Shown here piece by piece: positions 38,279 to 40,174 of a DNA stretch of 40,174 nucleotides. The position numbers and the translations under genes are program-made. The DNA comes from a virus: the IMG/VR virus record IMGVR_UViG_3300006641_000012, positions 1 through 40,174 of that record. The stretch is one strand, 5' to 3'. A model generated the notes under the pieces. It was not told the origin of the DNA, did no database searches, and was given only the letters and a program-made list of their open reading frames with translations. Position 1 is the first letter of the stretch. Every line of letters starts with the position of its first letter.

Positions 38279-38510
38279 CTTTAGCCTCCATTTTTTCAAT
38301 GTCTTTGGTCATCTTCTCCCACATATACTGCTTCTTTGCTTCGTTTACAGAATGTGAATGGATAATCTTTGTTATCAATGAGAAGAAATCTGCGAATGAA
38401 TAACTTATTTTATATAGTAAATCTGCTGTTGCGTAAACAAAATCTATCTTCTTTGCAGGGCGAGCCAATACAAACATATCATCGAGTTCATCGAAGTTAT
38501 CTTCTGACAT
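38271..38510 (-). CDS. Hypothetical protein, 79 aa
   Basis: MSEDNFDELDDMFVLARPAK has an acidic start, followed by an amphipathic or weakly hydrophobic helix (YATADLLYKISYSFADFFSL) and a charged tail (WEKMTKDIEKMEAKDG). Possibly membrane-associated. No family recognised. Located between the 48-aa basic protein and the Gly-rich gene. Confidence 0.5.
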   Translation of the reverse strand: MSEDNFDELDDMFVLARPAKKIDFVYATADLLYKISYSFADFFSLITKIIHSHSVNEAKKQYMWEKMTKDIEKMEAKDG

Positions 38511-38531
38511 TGACTCGCCCTCCTAAGATTA

Positions 38532-38678
38532 TTACTTAGCTTTCTTTCCTGCTGCTGATGCTGGCTTTCCTGTTTCGCCAAGCTTCTGCATTCCTGCTTT
38601 GCCTGATGCAGACTTCTTACCCATGATTGGGCCAAGAACTAGAGCCTTAGCTACTGCACCCTTTTTTACTCCGAACAT
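38532..38678 (-). CDS. Small basic protein, 48 aa
   Basis: ATG 38678 with GGAGG six bases upstream opens MFGVKKGAVAKALVLGPIMG followed by KKSASGKAGMQKLGETGKPA and ending AAGKKAK. Eleven lysines give a strongly basic peptide with an amphipathic N-terminal part. It is placed 20 bp after the portal stop and likely packed with DNA or virion proteins. Similar basic peptides lie in the head region near 24269-24853. Confidence 0.6.
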   Translation of the reverse strand: MFGVKKGAVAKALVLGPIMGKKSASGKAGMQKLGETGKPASAAGKKAK

Positions 38679-38698
38679 ATTGCACCTCCAGATGCGTG

Positions 38699-40174
38699 TT
38701 AAGCCGCCCCAGTCAGGGAAGCTAAAAGATCAGCCATCGGTGGGGTTCCACCTTGTGCTAGATCAGTTCTACGAGAATACTGGCCGGGGCCAGATACCAT
38801 TTGGGAACCGGCAGCCGGGGCCGCTCCCGGAACCCCCATAGGGGGTTGCGAAGCACCGGGGGCCATCGCAGTCGCTGCCGGTTGTTCTACTGGAGCAAAC
38901 GCTTTAGAAACGATTGACTCCAATGCTTGACCTTTTGCTCGACCTTCGATGATGTCGGCGAGCCTCTTAACAGCTTCTGTTGGATCCCCACCCTGAGTAG
39001 CAAGCATTGGGATTGCGTTTGCATATTGTGCTACTGCGGTTCTTAATGAGTCACGAAGTTCTTCGATGTCGATTCGTTGTTCTTCTTGTGTGACATTGAT
39101 TGAGAATGGAAGATTGCGGCGGAGGAAGTCACGAGAAATCAACTTATCTCCACGAAGTTGCAATCCAAAGATTGCGGCACGGTTAGGATCTAGTCCTGCC
39201 ATGAGGCCATACTGGACATCTACTGTGTAATCACCATTGATGTCTCGTGATGGAATGTATTTTAATTCGTATGGTGTTCCGTCATCGGATCCACGAATAG
39301 TCTTCTGAGTTGAACCAAAGATTTGCTCATCTACACAGAATGCAATACCGATAAGATTTACAAAGAAGCGAGCAAAGACTGCCTGTGCTGCCTTGATCTG
39401 TGAATCGAAGCCACCCATAAGGGCTTGAACGCCACGACCTGTAACGATAGATGCATCGATCTGACCTGTTCGACCTTCTGGATAACGAGATCCCATACGG
39501 AGTTCTCGTTCAAGGTTCTGTGTTTCAGCAAAGACTCCGTTAGGAAGTTCGATTGGAACTCTACGGATTCTCTCTGGTGTGTTAGATCGAAGCAAAGCAT
39601 CTGGGCCAAGGGTAAATTCTTGGACATCTGGTGGAATAGCGATAGGTGCATTGACTGACTTCTTCGCTGCTTCAAGCTGAAGGAGTGCAAATCGAGCCTT
39701 AGCCATCTGAACTGGTAGGACATCATCGAACTGACCACGAGTTTGACCATCAACTGTTGGTCGTTCTGCTACATCTACAAGAATTTTGCCTAGAAGATTA
39801 GGGGTATTAGATAGAACTAGGTTATCTAACTCCGGTAAAAAGATTAAATCTTGATACTTATCATGGTAGCGAACCATGGAAATCGTAGACTTCATACGAT
39901 ACTTGCTGTTGATCTGAGCCTTATACTCTGGATACTGGGCAGATAAAGTCTCTGAATCAGTCATAATGATCTGAGCCATTGAAACTACTGAGCCAAAGCG
40001 ATCCTTTTCAAAGTAAAGACCGAAAGGATTGAGCATACGAATGCGTGGATTGTTAGTATCAAAGTCAATCTCCACCATACCTGCTGCAAAGCCATAGGTG
40101 TAATACCAGTCTGCTGCCTGATACATCTGAAGTTGTAGATCAGACTTGTTGGCATAGTGGTTGGCAATGCGTGT
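38699..40174 (-). CDS. Phage portal protein, main part (N-terminus at 1-399)
   Basis: 451 codons belong to the unique genome; the last 40 codons at the right edge repeat 1-120. The full protein is 584 aa. The body has LNPFGLYFEKDRFGSVVSMA and ARFALLQLEAAKKS, then FTLGPDALLRSNTPERIRRV, and PEGRTGQIDASIVTGRGVQA, consistent with portal clip/wing/stem elements. The C-terminal ~60 residues are Pro/Ala/Gly-rich (PGASQPPMGVPGAAPAAGSQ), probably disordered. It lies directly downstream of terminase and upstream of the internal virion proteins. Confidence 0.85.
   Translation of the reverse strand, partial: TRIANHYANKSDLQLQMYQAADWYYTYGFAAGMVEIDFDTNNPRIRMLNPFGLYFEKDRFGSVVSMAQIIMTDSETLSAQYPEYKAQINSKYRMKSTISMVRYHDKYQDLIFLPELDNLVLSNTPNLLGKILVDVAERPTVDGQTRGQFDDVLPVQMAKARFALLQLEAAKKSVNAPIAIPPDVQEFTLGPDALLRSNTPERIRRVPIELPNGVFAETQNLERELRMGSRYPEGRTGQIDASIVTGRGVQALMGGFDSQIKAAQAVFARFFVNLIGIAFCVDEQIFGSTQKTIRGSDDGTPYELKYIPSRDINGDYTVDVQYGLMAGLDPNRAAIFGLQLRGDKLISRDFLRRNLPFSINVTQEEQRIDIEELRDSLRTAVAQYANAIPMLATQGGDPTEAVKRLADIIEGRAKGQALESIVSKAFAPVEQPAATAMAPGASQPPMGVPGAAPAAGSQMVSGPGQYSRRTDLAQGGTPPMADLLASLTGAA
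40055..40174. repeat. Terminal direct repeat, right copy
   Basis: Exact copy of 1-120, beginning AGTATCAAAGTCAATCTCC in both cases. Marks the circular join; see the left copy for the interpretation. Confidence 0.95.

Noticed and set aside
1-40174. Integrase, immunity repressor or attachment site indicating a temperate phage
   Set aside because: No tyrosine or serine recombinase and no typical repressor were recognised; the only hint is the tRNA-like fragment, which alone is not enough.

Overview
The window looks like one complete, circularly permuted genome of a tailed phage with podovirus-type architecture. The first 120 bases are repeated exactly as the last 120, so the record closes into a circle of about 40,054 bp; the portal gene is cut by the ends and reads in frame through the join. 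An actinobacterial host is likely: there is a WhiB-type iron-sulfur regulator, an Rpf-like muralytic domain and a DUF4192-like protein, all typical of Actinobacteria and their phages. The base composition is moderate (mid-40s % GC by eye), which would suit low-GC freshwater actinobacteria, but that host guess is inference. No integrase, excisionase or immunity repressor was recognised, and no DNA polymerase.

Layout. (1) A divergent control region (2262-3084) with hairpins, a CRP/GlxR-like palindrome and tandem heptamers separates two transcription directions. (2) Rightward, 3085-6436 holds about fourteen very small, presumably early genes in three translationally coupled blocks. Two blocks begin after a hairpin terminator and an identical 21-bp leader. 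They encode a DUF4192-like protein, several cysteine-rich microproteins, small membrane proteins and an Rpf-like secreted protein. A strong terminator (6472-6517) ends this arm. (3) Leftward, 13522-6516 is the replication/regulation block: FmdB-type zinc ribbon, conserved putative nuclease, sigma factor, DUF1599/Nmad1-like protein, primase split into zinc-finger and TOPRIM genes, Holliday-junction resolvase-like nuclease, DnaB-like ATPase, WhiB, zinc-ribbon protein, Cas4/RecB-like exonuclease and a glycosyltransferase.

(4) Also leftward and ending at the terminator 13727-13756 is the long virion and lysis arm. In transcription order it runs: terminase large subunit, portal, small proteins, a 1969-aa virion protein, three further putative internal virion proteins (one with LysM, two with calcium-loop motifs), scaffold, N4-gp56-type capsid protein, conserved small proteins, a proteasome-like Ntn hydrolase with a lysine-rich tail, DUF6496- and DUF6321-like basic proteins, connector, tail fibre, an Mtd-N-like fibre protein, three tandem paralogous fibre/receptor-binding candidates, a large putative beta-propeller tail protein, a SAM methyltransferase, a secreted proline-rich protein, holin candidates and a CHAP endolysin.

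How it may work: the early arm probably remodels the host, and the phage sigma factor and WhiB protein may redirect transcription to the leftward arms. Replication appears to use the phage helicase and primase with the host polymerase. The virion resembles a podovirus with a large set of ejected proteins. The least explained elements are the proteasome-like protein, the secreted Pro-rich protein, the early microprotein cluster with its odd word usage, and the repeat-rich control region.
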